From NCBI RefSeq assembly GCF_947495325.1, contig NZ_CANLYK010000003.1, positions 310,001 through 374,000 of the forward strand: a stretch of DNA of 64,000 nucleotides. Reading direction: 5' to 3'. The position numbers were made by a program, and so were the translations under genes. This document shows, piece by piece, positions 18,590-27,303 of the stretch. The notes beneath the pieces are model-generated. The model made no database searches, was not told the DNA's origin, and worked only from the letters and a program-made list of their open reading frames with translations. Source of the DNA: an uncultured Allomuricauda sp. (GTDB lineage: Bacteria > Bacteroidota > Bacteroidia > Flavobacteriales > Flavobacteriaceae). Position 1 is the stretch's first letter. Every line of letters starts with the position of its first letter.

Positions 18590-21004
18590 ATGAAATTTAA
18601 AATATCCCTACTTTTCTTTGTAAGCCTATTTCTTTTGTCATCGGTAACAGCACAAAAGAAACCTACTAAAATCTATCATAAAGACTGGATCGATTTTAAT
18701 AAAAATGGAGAAAAGGACATTTATGAAGATCCATCACAAACTATAGAATCCCGTGTTGCGGATCTTATATCCCAAATGACCCTAAATGAAAAAACCTGTC
18801 AAATGGCCACCCTTTATGGGTATGCCAGGGTACTGGAGGATGAATTGCCCACGGCAGCTTGGAAATCAAAAATTTGGAAAGATGGTATCGGTAATATAGA
18901 TGAACACTTAAATACCATATGGAACCAAAAAAACACACACACCGAATATTCATATCCCTTTAGTACACATGCTGAAGCTATAAATACCGTTCAAAAATGG
19001 TTTATTGAAGAAACGCGTCTCGGTATTCCGGTGGATTTTACCAATGAAGGAATACATGGCCTTTGTCACAAAAAAGCCACTCCCCTCCCTGCTCCCATTG
19101 GTATTGGAAATACTTGGAACAAGGAGTTGGTTTATAAAGCAGGTCAGATTGTGGGCAGGGAAGCAAAAGCTTTGGGGTATACTAATGTATATGCACCAAT
19201 TTTGGATATTGCAAGAGACCCGCGTTGGGGAAGAACAGTTGAATGCTATGGTGAAGATCCCTTTCATATTGCGGAAATGGGAAAACAGATGACCTTGGGC
19301 ATACAATCTCAAGGAGTGGCCTCGACCTTAAAGCATTTTGCTGTGTATAGCGTACCAAAAGGAGCACGTGATGGTGAGGCCAGAACCGACCCACATGTAG
19401 CACCAAGAGAAATGCACCAACTCCACCTCTACCCTTTCAAACGGGTTATTCAAGAAGCCAAACCTCTCGGAATTATGAGCAGCTACAATGATTATGACGG
19501 TGTTCCGGTTACGGGAAGTCGGTATTTTTTAACTGAATTATTAAGGGAACAGTATGGTTTTGATGGTTATGTGGTTTCAGATAGTGAGGCGGTTGAATAT
19601 TTAGAATCAAAACACAATGTTGCAGAAGATTATAAGGAAGCCGTGAGACAAGTTGTTGAAGCTGGACTAAATATTAGAACAACCTTTAGGACTCCTGAAT
19701 CCTATATCGAACCTTTACGCGAACTGGTACAGGAAGGTAAATTGTCCATAAAAACCATTGATTCGCGTGTGGAGGATATTTTAAGGGTAAAGTTCAAATT
19801 GGGCTTGTTTGATCATCCTTATGTAGAAGATACTTCAGCAGCGGACAAATTGGTCCATACAGATGCGGACAAGGATTTTGAACGACAGATCAACCGCGAA
19901 TCATTGGTGCTCTTGAAAAATGAGAACAACTTGCTGCCATTGGATATCTCCAAGACCAAAAATATTTTGGTTACGGGTCCATTGGCAAAGGAAGTCAGCT
20001 TTATGTTTAGCAGATATGGTCCTGCGGAAAATCCTGCTGTTTCCATTTATGAGGGAATAAAGAATTATGGAGCTGAAAAGATTCAGGTATCCTATGAAAA
20101 AGGATGTGATATAATAGATTCAAACTGGCCGGAATCCGAAATTATCCCCTACCCACTGTCCAAAAAAGAACAAGACGATATTGATGCTGCCGTTGAAAAA
20201 GCAAAACAGTCCGATATCATTGTTGCAGTGATGGGAGAGGATGATAAGCGGGTTGGGGAAACCATGTCGCGCACAAGTTTAGGGCTTCCGGGGAGGCAAC
20301 TACAACTTTTACAAGCCTTATATGCAACAGGAAAACCCGTGGTCCTGGTTCTTATAAATGGACGTCCCCTGACTTTAAACTGGGAAAACAAATTTGTACC
20401 AGCCATTTTAGATGCTTGGTTTCCGAGTCCAACGGCTGGTGACATTATTGCTGAAACCCTATTTGGGGACTATAACCCCGGAGGAAAACTTTCTGTGACC
20501 TTTCCAAAAACTGTAGGGCAGATCCCGTTAAATTTCCCTTTTAAGCCCGGTTCTCATGGGGGGCAACCAAAGTCTGGCCCCAATGCAAACATCACTACTC
20601 GGGTCATGGGCTCATTATACCCTTTTGGTCATGGCCTCAGTTATACAACTTTTGAATATTCTAATCTGGTGGTAACTCCAAAAAAGTTAAATTCACAGGC
20701 AGGGATTCAAGTTTCATTTAATATAACGAACACGGGGAAACATGAAGGCGATGAAATCGTGCAACTTTACATAAAAGATGAAGTAAGTAGCGTAACCACT
20801 TATGAATCTCAACTGCGTGGATTTGAACGCGTTCATCTTTTATCCAAGGAGACAAAAACAATACGCTTTAACTTGCATCCTGAGGATTTGGTTTTGTTGG
20901 ATAAAAATATGAACTGGACTGTTGAACCAGGAACCTTCAAAGTATTGGTCGGAAGTTCTTCGGAAAACATCCATCTAACCGATAAATTTGAGATTATGAA
21001 ATAA
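18590..21004 (+). CDS. GH3 beta-glycosidase (glucosidase/xylosidase type)
   Basis: The 804-residue secreted enzyme has a signal peptide ending near SVTAQ. The order is the standard GH3 one: an N-terminal barrel with the nucleophile D331 in GYVVSDSEAV, an alpha/beta sandwich (residues about 430-650) with VAVMGEDDKRVGE and TGKPVVLVLINGRPL, and a C-terminal fibronectin III-like domain starting after YPFGHGLSYTTFEYS. Full family length. It removes terminal beta-linked sugars from oligosaccharides in the periplasm. GH39 plus GH3 is a common pairing in xylose- or glucuronate-containing algal polysaccharide loci; the precise sugar cannot be read from the sequence. Confidence 0.9.
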   Translation: MKFKISLLFFVSLFLLSSVTAQKKPTKIYHKDWIDFNKNGEKDIYEDPSQTIESRVADLISQMTLNEKTCQMATLYGYARVLEDELPTAAWKSKIWKDGIGNIDEHLNTIWNQKNTHTEYSYPFSTHAEAINTVQKWFIEETRLGIPVDFTNEGIHGLCHKKATPLPAPIGIGNTWNKELVYKAGQIVGREAKALGYTNVYAPILDIARDPRWGRTVECYGEDPFHIAEMGKQMTLGIQSQGVASTLKHFAVYSVPKGARDGEARTDPHVAPREMHQLHLYPFKRVIQEAKPLGIMSSYNDYDGVPVTGSRYFLTELLREQYGFDGYVVSDSEAVEYLESKHNVAEDYKEAVRQVVEAGLNIRTTFRTPESYIEPLRELVQEGKLSIKTIDSRVEDILRVKFKLGLFDHPYVEDTSAADKLVHTDADKDFERQINRESLVLLKNENNLLPLDISKTKNILVTGPLAKEVSFMFSRYGPAENPAVSIYEGIKNYGAEKIQVSYEKGCDIIDSNWPESEIIPYPLSKKEQDDIDAAVEKAKQSDIIVAVMGEDDKRVGETMSRTSLGLPGRQLQLLQALYATGKPVVLVLINGRPLTLNWENKFVPAILDAWFPSPTAGDIIAETLFGDYNPGGKLSVTFPKTVGQIPLNFPFKPGSHGGQPKSGPNANITTRVMGSLYPFGHGLSYTTFEYSNLVVTPKKLNSQAGIQVSFNITNTGKHEGDEIVQLYIKDEVSSVTTYESQLRGFERVHLLSKETKTIRFNLHPEDLVLLDKNMNWTVEPGTFKVLVGSSSENIHLTDKFEIMK

Positions 21005-21110
21005 TCCCACTTTAATGAATCATCGTTTATCAAATAAGAGCTATGATTTATAGTCGTATTACAGACTATTTATAAAATTGCATATAGGAGTTAAAATCCA
21101 TTCATTTAAA

Positions 21111-21869
21111 ATGAAAACACGTTTAACACAAGTTCATATTTCCGTATTTCCGCTATTATTTTTTGGGATGACGTTGTTTCCTTCATGTGCTCAACACAAG
21201 AATGTCATCCAAATAAACGATACGGTTAAGGTAAGTTCAATATTGATTCATCAGGATGATTTTGGCAGTGATTTGGATAATTGGGTCATTGAACAAAGGG
21301 AAGGTGGAAAAGCAGAAATCAAAAATGAAAAATTGGAGATTGATGATGCATCCGGTTGCACGATTTGGTTCAACAAAAAATTAAACGGGGCCATAATGAT
21401 TGAATATGACACCTTCATCATAAAAAATGGTGGCCCAAATGACCGTGTTTCCGATATGAACTGCTTCTGGATGGCAAAAGATATGGAGCATCCAGAGAAT
21501 TTATTCGAAAATTCTTTGGAGCGAGGTGGCAAATTCTCAAATTACGATAGTCTTAGGCTCTACTACATGGGAGTTGGTGGACACAATAATTCAAAAACCC
21601 GCTTTAGAAGATACGTTGGCAACGGAGAAAGACCATTGCTTCCAGAACATGATTTTACAAATCCTGATTTTTTATTGACCCCCAATCAAGTTTATCATAT
21701 TAAAATAATTGCCTTCAATAATATTATTCAATACTACAGAAACGGTATTTTAATGGTTGATTATGATGATGAGAGTCCATATACATCTGGGTATTTTGGT
21801 TTTAGAACTGTGAACAATCACATGACCATAGATAATTTCAAAGTATCTGAATTGATTACCAAGAATTAA
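21111..21869 (+). CDS. Lectin-like lipoprotein (DUF6250/DUF1961-type jelly roll)
   Basis: The ATG at 21111 gives a clean lipoprotein signal ending in LFPSC; an upstream TTG at 21078 would add eleven residues in front of the signal and is rejected. The rest is about 220 residues of beta-sandwich character, with DDFGSDLDNWVIE, NCFWMAKDMEHPENLFE, RLYYMGVGGHNN and GYFGFRTVNNHMTIDNF. These match the LamG/concanavalin-like domain found in DUF6250 or DUF1961 proteins of polysaccharide loci. Glycan binding or a lyase/hydrolase activity is possible; none is demonstrated for this protein. A 73-base gap separates it from the GH3 gene. Confidence 0.6.
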   Translation: MKTRLTQVHISVFPLLFFGMTLFPSCAQHKNVIQINDTVKVSSILIHQDDFGSDLDNWVIEQREGGKAEIKNEKLEIDDASGCTIWFNKKLNGAIMIEYDTFIIKNGGPNDRVSDMNCFWMAKDMEHPENLFENSLERGGKFSNYDSLRLYYMGVGGHNNSKTRFRRYVGNGERPLLPEHDFTNPDFLLTPNQVYHIKIIAFNNIIQYYRNGILMVDYDDESPYTSGYFGFRTVNNHMTIDNFKVSELITKN

Positions 21870-21897
21870 TACAAACAACAAACATAAACAAATTACA

Positions 21898-22737
21898 ATG
21901 TCAACAACATATCAGACACGCTACGCTTCAAGTCCTGAAGCCGTAAAAAAATATGACACTACTGCGCTTAGAGAGGAATTTTTGATTGATGATTTAATGA
22001 CCGTTGGAGCCATTACATTTACGTACACCCATTATGACCGTTACATTGCTGGGTCGGCAGTACCTGAAAAACCTCTAAAATTAGAAACTATTGATCCTTT
22101 AAAAGCTGATTTTTTCTTGGAACGTAGAGAAATGGGAATTATAAATGTGGGAGATAGCGGAAGTATAGAAATTGACGGCACAACTCATCAAATTGGTCAT
22201 AAAGATGCCCTATACATTGGTATGGGTTGCAAAGAAGTGATTTTTAAAAGTGATGACCCGGCAAAACCGGCAAAATACTATATCAACTCTGCACCTGCAC
22301 ATACTTCTTACCCAACAAAAAAAGTGAGTCTTGCGGAGGCCAATAAATTGGAATTAGGTTCTTTGGAAACTTCAAACGATAGAACCGTAAGTCAAATGAT
22401 CATTGGTGGCATTGTTACCACATGCCAGTTACAGATGGGAATGACAGAACTAAAAACCGGAAGTGTTTGGAATACCATGCCGGCCCATGTGCATGATCGT
22501 AGAATGGAAGTTTACTTTTATTTGGATGTTCCAGAAGGACAGTCCGTTTGCCATTTTATGGGACAACCCCAGGAAACCAGACATATCTGGATGCAGAACC
22601 ATCAGGCCGTTATTTCACCTCCGTGGTCTATTCACTGTGGTTCTGGAACATCAAACTATACCTTTATTTGGGGAATGGCAGGCGAAAACATGGATTATGG
22701 AGATATGGATACAGCCAAAATAACCGATTTAAGGTAA
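21898..22737 (+). CDS. kduI: 5-keto-4-deoxyuronate isomerase (4-deoxy-L-threo-5-hexosulose-uronate ketol-isomerase)
   Basis: The 279-residue cytoplasmic cupin enzyme is KduI. The metal-binding set is complete: H197 and H199 in PAHVHDRR, E204 in RMEVYF and H246 in WSIHCG, at the same spacing as in E. coli KduI. It converts 4-deoxy-L-threo-5-hexosulose uronate, formed from unsaturated uronates released by polysaccharide lyases, to 3-deoxy-D-glycero-2,5-hexodiulosonate. The product is the substrate of KduD, encoded four bases downstream. No signal peptide. Its presence shows that the locus handles beta-eliminated uronic-acid polysaccharide. Confidence 0.95.
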   Translation: MSTTYQTRYASSPEAVKKYDTTALREEFLIDDLMTVGAITFTYTHYDRYIAGSAVPEKPLKLETIDPLKADFFLERREMGIINVGDSGSIEIDGTTHQIGHKDALYIGMGCKEVIFKSDDPAKPAKYYINSAPAHTSYPTKKVSLAEANKLELGSLETSNDRTVSQMIIGGIVTTCQLQMGMTELKTGSVWNTMPAHVHDRRMEVYFYLDVPEGQSVCHFMGQPQETRHIWMQNHQAVISPPWSIHCGSGTSNYTFIWGMAGENMDYGDMDTAKITDLR

Positions 22738-22741
22738 TAGT

Positions 22742-23536
22742 ATGGGAATTGAACTATTCAATCTTAGTGGAAAAGTTGCATTGGTCACCGGTAGCACCCA
22801 TGGATTGGGAATGGCAATGGCCAAAGGACTTGGACAGGCAGGAGCAACCATTATTGTAAACGGTAATTCATCACAGCAAAAAATTGATGATGCATTAAAG
22901 TATTACCAAGCTGAAGGCATCACAGCCCATGGATACAAATTCAATGTAACCAAGGAAGAAGAAGTGGCAGAAGCCATTCAAAAAATACAATCTGAAGTTG
23001 GGGCAATAGATATTCTGGTAAACAATGCTGGGATTATTAAGAGAACTCCCTTGGAAGAAATGGAAGTTGCGGATTTTAAGGAAGTCATCGATGTAGATTT
23101 GGTGAGTCCTTTCATTGTTTCCAAACATGTTGTAAAAAGCATGATTGCCAGAAAACAAGGAAAAATCATCAACATTTGTTCCATGATGAGTGAGTTGGGC
23201 AGAAACACTGTTGGTGCCTATGCTGCCGCCAAAGGTGGTTTAAAGATGCTTACCCAAAACATGGCAACGGAGTGGGCAAAACACAATATTCAGGTAAATG
23301 GGATAGGTCCAGGTTATTTTGCCACATCGCAAACCGCTCCTATCCGGGTAGACGGACATCCGTTCAATGAATTTATTGTAAATAGAACCCCAGCAGCAAA
23401 ATGGGGTGACCCAAATGACTTGGGAGGAGCTGCCATATTTTTAGCTTCAAGAGCAAGTGATTTTGTAAACGGACATATTTTATATGTTGACGGAGGAATT
23501 TTAGCAACCATAGGAAAACCATCAAACGAAAAATAA
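22742..23536 (+). CDS. kduD: 2-dehydro-3-deoxy-D-gluconate 5-dehydrogenase (SDR family)
   Basis: The 264-residue short-chain dehydrogenase has the nucleotide-binding motif TGSTHGLG (residues 16-23), NNAG (94-97), catalytic S147, Y160 and K164 (YAAAK), and the FVNGHILYVDGG end seen in KduD. It reduces 3-deoxy-D-glycero-2,5-hexodiulosonate to 2-keto-3-deoxygluconate with NAD(P)H in the cytoplasm. The four-base gap after kduI makes co-translation likely. The later enzymes KdgK and KdgA, needed to reach pyruvate and glyceraldehyde 3-phosphate, are not in this window. Confidence 0.93.
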   Translation: MGIELFNLSGKVALVTGSTHGLGMAMAKGLGQAGATIIVNGNSSQQKIDDALKYYQAEGITAHGYKFNVTKEEEVAEAIQKIQSEVGAIDILVNNAGIIKRTPLEEMEVADFKEVIDVDLVSPFIVSKHVVKSMIARKQGKIINICSMMSELGRNTVGAYAAAKGGLKMLTQNMATEWAKHNIQVNGIGPGYFATSQTAPIRVDGHPFNEFIVNRTPAAKWGDPNDLGGAAIFLASRASDFVNGHILYVDGGILATIGKPSNEK

Positions 23537-23542
23537 GAAACC

Positions 23543-24733
23543 ATGATACACTATCCAAAATTATCGCTTTTAACAGTCTTAGCACTTTTAACAGTAGGAT
23601 GTTCCGAAAAGACTCCCCCACAATTTGTGGTAAAAAATAGCTTGGACATGGACCGCTCTTTTGAGACCGTTGAAATTGATTTAAAAGAACTTATTGAAGA
23701 TAGTGACCCAATGGTTGAGGCCTCAAAAACTTTTGCTGTCTTAGATGCCGCAACAAAGAAAGAAGTGATTTCGCAAATTAGTGATAGTGATGGTGATGGT
23801 ATTGATGATGTATTATTGTTTCAACCCAGTATCGAAGCAAATTCGGAAAAGATATTTGAAGTTGTTTTAAAGGAGAAAATTTTGGATACGGATACGGATC
23901 CACATTGTTATTCAAGATTTGTTCCAGAACGAACCGATGATTACGCATGGGAAAACAATCGGGTTGCATTTAGAATGTTCGGACCAACCGCCCAAAAAAT
24001 GATAGAGGATAGTATTCCTGGAGGAACACTTTCCAGCGGTGTGGATGCCTGGCTCAAAAAGGTGGATTATCCCATTATTAACAAATGGTACAAAAAAGAA
24101 TTGGAAACCAGCGGCAGTTATCATGAAGATAATGGTGAAGGGCTTGACAACTTTCATGTTGGAGCAAGTCGCGGTGTAGGAGGCATTGCTGTTAAAGTTG
24201 ATACGTCATACTATTTTTCCAAAAACTTTACTAGCTGGAAAACAATTTCCACCGGCCCAATTAGAACTAGTTTTGTTCTTGATTATGCAGATTGGGATGC
24301 TAACGGAAATACCATATCTGAAACAAAGCACATTTCTTTGGATTATGGAAGTAATCTTTCAAGGTTTGAGATTGAATTGGCGGGAACAGATACCATTTCT
24401 GTTGGATTGACCTTGCATGAAAAAGATGGAACGACCAGCGTAGACATGGAACAAGGATGGGCAAGCTACTGGGAGCCACATGAAGGCTCTGAATTGGGAC
24501 AGGGTATTGTAATTGATGAAGGCGCAGTTGTTGGGTTTGAAAAATATGAAACCAACATCAACGATTTAAGCAATCTTTACGCCCATCTAAATACCACTAA
24601 TGGCAAAGTAGTGTATTATTCAGGTTTTAGCTGGAAAGAAAGTGACCAATTCACTACAAAATCTGAGTGGAATGCCTATTTGTCCAATTTTGCAAAAAAA
24701 ATAAACAACCCATTAGAAATTAATAAACTGTAA
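23543..24733 (+). CDS. DUF4861-family lipoprotein
   Basis: The 396-residue protein has a lipoprotein signal with C20 (TVGC) and one DUF4861 domain filling the rest, recognised by the N-terminal FVVKNSLDMDRSFETVEI block and SDSDGDGIDDVLLFQ. This family is frequent in loci for pectin, ulvan and other uronic-acid glycans and often lies next to kduI/kduD, as here (six-base gap). The DxDxDxxxD stretch near residue 80 resembles a calcium-binding loop. Function of the family is not settled; an outer-surface or periplasmic glycan-related role is inferred from context. Confidence 0.8.
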   Translation: MIHYPKLSLLTVLALLTVGCSEKTPPQFVVKNSLDMDRSFETVEIDLKELIEDSDPMVEASKTFAVLDAATKKEVISQISDSDGDGIDDVLLFQPSIEANSEKIFEVVLKEKILDTDTDPHCYSRFVPERTDDYAWENNRVAFRMFGPTAQKMIEDSIPGGTLSSGVDAWLKKVDYPIINKWYKKELETSGSYHEDNGEGLDNFHVGASRGVGGIAVKVDTSYYFSKNFTSWKTISTGPIRTSFVLDYADWDANGNTISETKHISLDYGSNLSRFEIELAGTDTISVGLTLHEKDGTTSVDMEQGWASYWEPHEGSELGQGIVIDEGAVVGFEKYETNINDLSNLYAHLNTTNGKVVYYSGFSWKESDQFTTKSEWNAYLSNFAKKINNPLEINKL

Positions 24734-24841
24734 AGTTTGGGCAAGCTTGAATATTAATTATTTGATCAATTAAGATTTAGCAACAAGTGGCCATGTTTGT
24801 TTAAACCCAGTACATCATAAAGAAAAATCTTTTATTTTGGA

Positions 24842-25411
24842 ATGACAATGAAAGATTATATAGACATGGCGGAGAAAAATGGCATTAGCCTCAAGGAACG
24901 AGGGGCATGTCAGTTTTGTGGAGCAGGAACAACTCGTGGAGTACATGAGTGTATTGAGATTTTCAATCTGGGGTTTCAATTAATAAACTATACCCAGATT
25001 GAAAATCATTTGTATAGATTTTTGAGTGTAGATGCCCATACACTTCAGCATTCGGAAATTCATGGGAGATGGAACAATCATTTTCATCTAACAAGACAAC
25101 ATTTAATACTTAATTACAAGATTATCTGGAATTATGATTTATCACCAATACTAAGTAATTACTTGAACGAATATAAAATCAATAGAACTAATGAATTCTT
25201 AAAGCCCCCACCAATTTTACAACGGGGAAAAATTACGACAACGGATGTTTTGAACAACTCAAAAAGCGAAATTGAATGTCAACGAATGATTGAAAAATGG
25301 GCTTTGGAAGTATATCAGTCTTGGAGTGACCATCATGAGTTAGTCGATACGATTGCAACAGGGTTTATCAATAAAAACAAAAAGCATTTAAGAATGATAG
25401 AGCAATTATAA
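24842..25411 (+). CDS. DUF5946-like cytoplasmic protein
   Basis: The 189-residue protein has no signal peptide. CQFCGAG (a CxxC pair), HECIEIFN and the later SVDAHTLQHSE motif match the DUF5946 family as I know it, whose members have a short metal-binding-like N-terminus and unknown function. An alternative ATG lies six bases further on. It interrupts a series of secreted glycan enzymes after a 108-base gap, which makes it a likely later arrival or a passenger. TATTTTGG just ahead of the start is one base off a -7 box, so it may have its own promoter. Confidence 0.6.
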   Translation: MTMKDYIDMAEKNGISLKERGACQFCGAGTTRGVHECIEIFNLGFQLINYTQIENHLYRFLSVDAHTLQHSEIHGRWNNHFHLTRQHLILNYKIIWNYDLSPILSNYLNEYKINRTNEFLKPPPILQRGKITTTDVLNNSKSEIECQRMIEKWALEVYQSWSDHHELVDTIATGFINKNKKHLRMIEQL

Positions 25412-25453
25412 TTGATTAAAATGATGAATTCAATCCTAATAGAGAAAAAAATC

Positions 25454-26305
25454 ATGAAGCTGTTTTTGTTTGCTTTTCTTTTCTCGTTTTCACAGATGAT
25501 ATCTTCACAGACCACAGAAAAAATTTATCTATGGCCTGATGCAGTACCCAATGAAGAAGAGGCAAAACATGCACCAAAACAAGTGGACAACACTTCTGGA
25601 AATGTAATACGGATTACCGATGTCACTAACCCAGAGTTGCTCGTTTACAAGCCAAAAACTGCAAATAACTTAGGGGTTGGAATAATCGTTTGCCCTGGTG
25701 GAGGTTATACTATTTTGGCAATTGACAAGGAAGGATACGAGGTTGCCGAATGGTTGGCCGAATTAGGGTATACGGCATTTGTTCTATCCTATCGTGTTCC
25801 AAATAATGAAAAGGGTGCCTTGAACGATATTCAAAGAGCCATACGAATTGTACGTAATAACTCTGAAAAATATCATATTGACCAGAAAAAAATAGGGGTC
25901 ATCGGTTTTTCCGCAGGAGGAAGCTTATGTGCAAGGGCTTCTACCAATTATACCAAGGATTCCTATGACAAAATAGATGAAATTGACAATGTGTCCTCCA
26001 AACCGGATTTTTCAATGCTCATCTATCCTGCCTATTTAGATCTAGGCGAAAACAAGAGTATCTCCCCAGAATTAAACTTGGATATTGATACCCCTCCATT
26101 TTTTATATTCGGAACAATTGATGATCGTCATGGAAACAGCGCGCTCGTAATGACAAAGGCCCTTCGGGACCATAACAAATCGGTTGAACTGCACATGCTA
26201 ACAGATGGCGGTCATGGATACGGGTTGCGCAAAGGAAAGCTTGCCGCTGAAACATGGCCCATTTTGGCCCAAAAATGGATGCAAAGAATAATCAACAAAA
26301 ATTAA
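25454..26305 (+). CDS. Secreted alpha/beta-hydrolase, carbohydrate esterase-like
   Basis: The ATG at 25454 gives MKLFLFAFLFSFSQMISSQ, a normal signal peptide; ATGs at 25421 and 25424 and a TTG at 25412 would only lengthen the N-terminus. The body is an alpha/beta hydrolase of the acetylesterase/feruloyl-esterase-like group: CPGGGY forms the oxyanion-hole loop, GFSAGG holds the nucleophilic serine, and DGGHGYG near the end supplies the histidine. Such enzymes remove acyl decorations from polysaccharides. It follows the DUF5946 gene closely and precedes the DUF1080 gene by six bases. Confidence 0.8.
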   Translation: MKLFLFAFLFSFSQMISSQTTEKIYLWPDAVPNEEEAKHAPKQVDNTSGNVIRITDVTNPELLVYKPKTANNLGVGIIVCPGGGYTILAIDKEGYEVAEWLAELGYTAFVLSYRVPNNEKGALNDIQRAIRIVRNNSEKYHIDQKKIGVIGFSAGGSLCARASTNYTKDSYDKIDEIDNVSSKPDFSMLIYPAYLDLGENKSISPELNLDIDTPPFFIFGTIDDRHGNSALVMTKALRDHNKSVELHMLTDGGHGYGLRKGKLAAETWPILAQKWMQRIINKN

Positions 26306-26311
26306 TAAAAT

Positions 26312-27205
26312 ATGAAAACCAAATACATTTTTTCTGCTTTGGGAGTAATCCTTTTGGCATGTACAGCACTTAAAACGGAATCCGTTAACAAATCAATGGA
26401 AACCGATTGGGAATTATTATTGGATAAGGATTTGAGCAAATGGGACATCTTTATGGGAGTTCCGCATTACTCTGTAGAGTTGGAAGGATATGAGAAAGGA
26501 AATGGAATGAAAGGTACACCTATTGGATTGGGCAAAGACCCTTTAAATGTATTTTCCGTTAAAGAAATGGACGGAGAACAGGTACTCCATATTACAGGTC
26601 AAATTTATGCTGGATTGAGCACTAAATCAGAGTTTGAAAATTATCATTTTAGCACTGAATTCAAATGGGGTACCAAACAGTGGGAGCCCCGATTGGAAGA
26701 CAAAAGGGATAGTGGCATTTTGTACCACTGCCAAGAACCCCATGGTCAGTTTTGGAACGTATGGATGAAAGCTCCAGAAATGCAGGTTCAAGAGGGTGAT
26801 TGTGGCGATTTTCATCCTTTGGCAGGTGTTGCCATGGACATTAAAGCCTCTAAGGTCATTGAAAATGGAAAAGAATTGTGGGCCTATGACCCAAATGGCG
26901 AAATCAAGACCTTTAAAAGTGGCCCAGGCGGTAGATGTAAAAAAAGCATCAATTACGAAAAACCAAATGATGAATGGAACTTATTGGAACTCATTTGTAT
27001 TGGAGACAAAGCCTACCATATTGTAAATGGCAAAGTAGTTATGGTCTTGGAAAATTCAGTTCAATTTGATGAAGAAGGTACTCCAACTTCCCTGACAAAG
27101 GGAAAAATACAAATTCAGTCTGAAGCTGCAGAGGTGTTTTATAAAAACTTAAAAATAGCCAAGGTGGATAAACTTCCTAAGGCCTTTGCAAAGCAACTGA
27201 GATAA
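26312..27205 (+). CDS. DUF1080 (3-keto-disaccharide hydrolase-like) lipoprotein
   Basis: The 297-residue protein has a lipoprotein signal with C17 (LLAC) and a single jelly-roll domain of the DUF1080/3-keto-disaccharide hydrolase family, seen in LLDKDLSKWDIFMG, DSGILYHCQEP, MQVQEGDCGDFHPLAG and the NEWNLLEL-like PNDEWNLLELICIGDKA. The family includes enzymes acting on 3-keto sugars and carbohydrate-binding proteins. With a flavoprotein oxidoreductase encoded in the same operon, an oxidised-sugar route is conceivable but unproven. It is the last gene of the + strand run; a terminator follows about 40 bases later. Confidence 0.8.
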   Translation: MKTKYIFSALGVILLACTALKTESVNKSMETDWELLLDKDLSKWDIFMGVPHYSVELEGYEKGNGMKGTPIGLGKDPLNVFSVKEMDGEQVLHITGQIYAGLSTKSEFENYHFSTEFKWGTKQWEPRLEDKRDSGILYHCQEPHGQFWNVWMKAPEMQVQEGDCGDFHPLAGVAMDIKASKVIENGKELWAYDPNGEIKTFKSGPGGRCKKSINYEKPNDEWNLLELICIGDKAYHIVNGKVVMVLENSVQFDEEGTPTSLTKGKIQIQSEAAEVFYKNLKIAKVDKLPKAFAKQLR

Positions 27206-27247
27206 ATACTCGCAAATAATTAGGGTAAGTATACTATAATCTTTTAT

Positions 27248-27275
27248 AAGAGGCCAGGTTTGAATCTGGCCTCTT
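27248..27275. terminator. Bidirectional terminator between convergent operons
   Basis: A perfect 10-bp stem (AAGAGGCCAG pairing with CTGGCCTCTT) closes an 8-base loop. It lies between the DUF1080 gene on the + strand and the barrel gene on the - strand, with T-rich sequence on both outer sides. It can therefore end both transcripts. Confidence 0.8.
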
Positions 27276-27303
27276 TATGAATTTATCTTTGTCCCTAGAG
27301 CAG

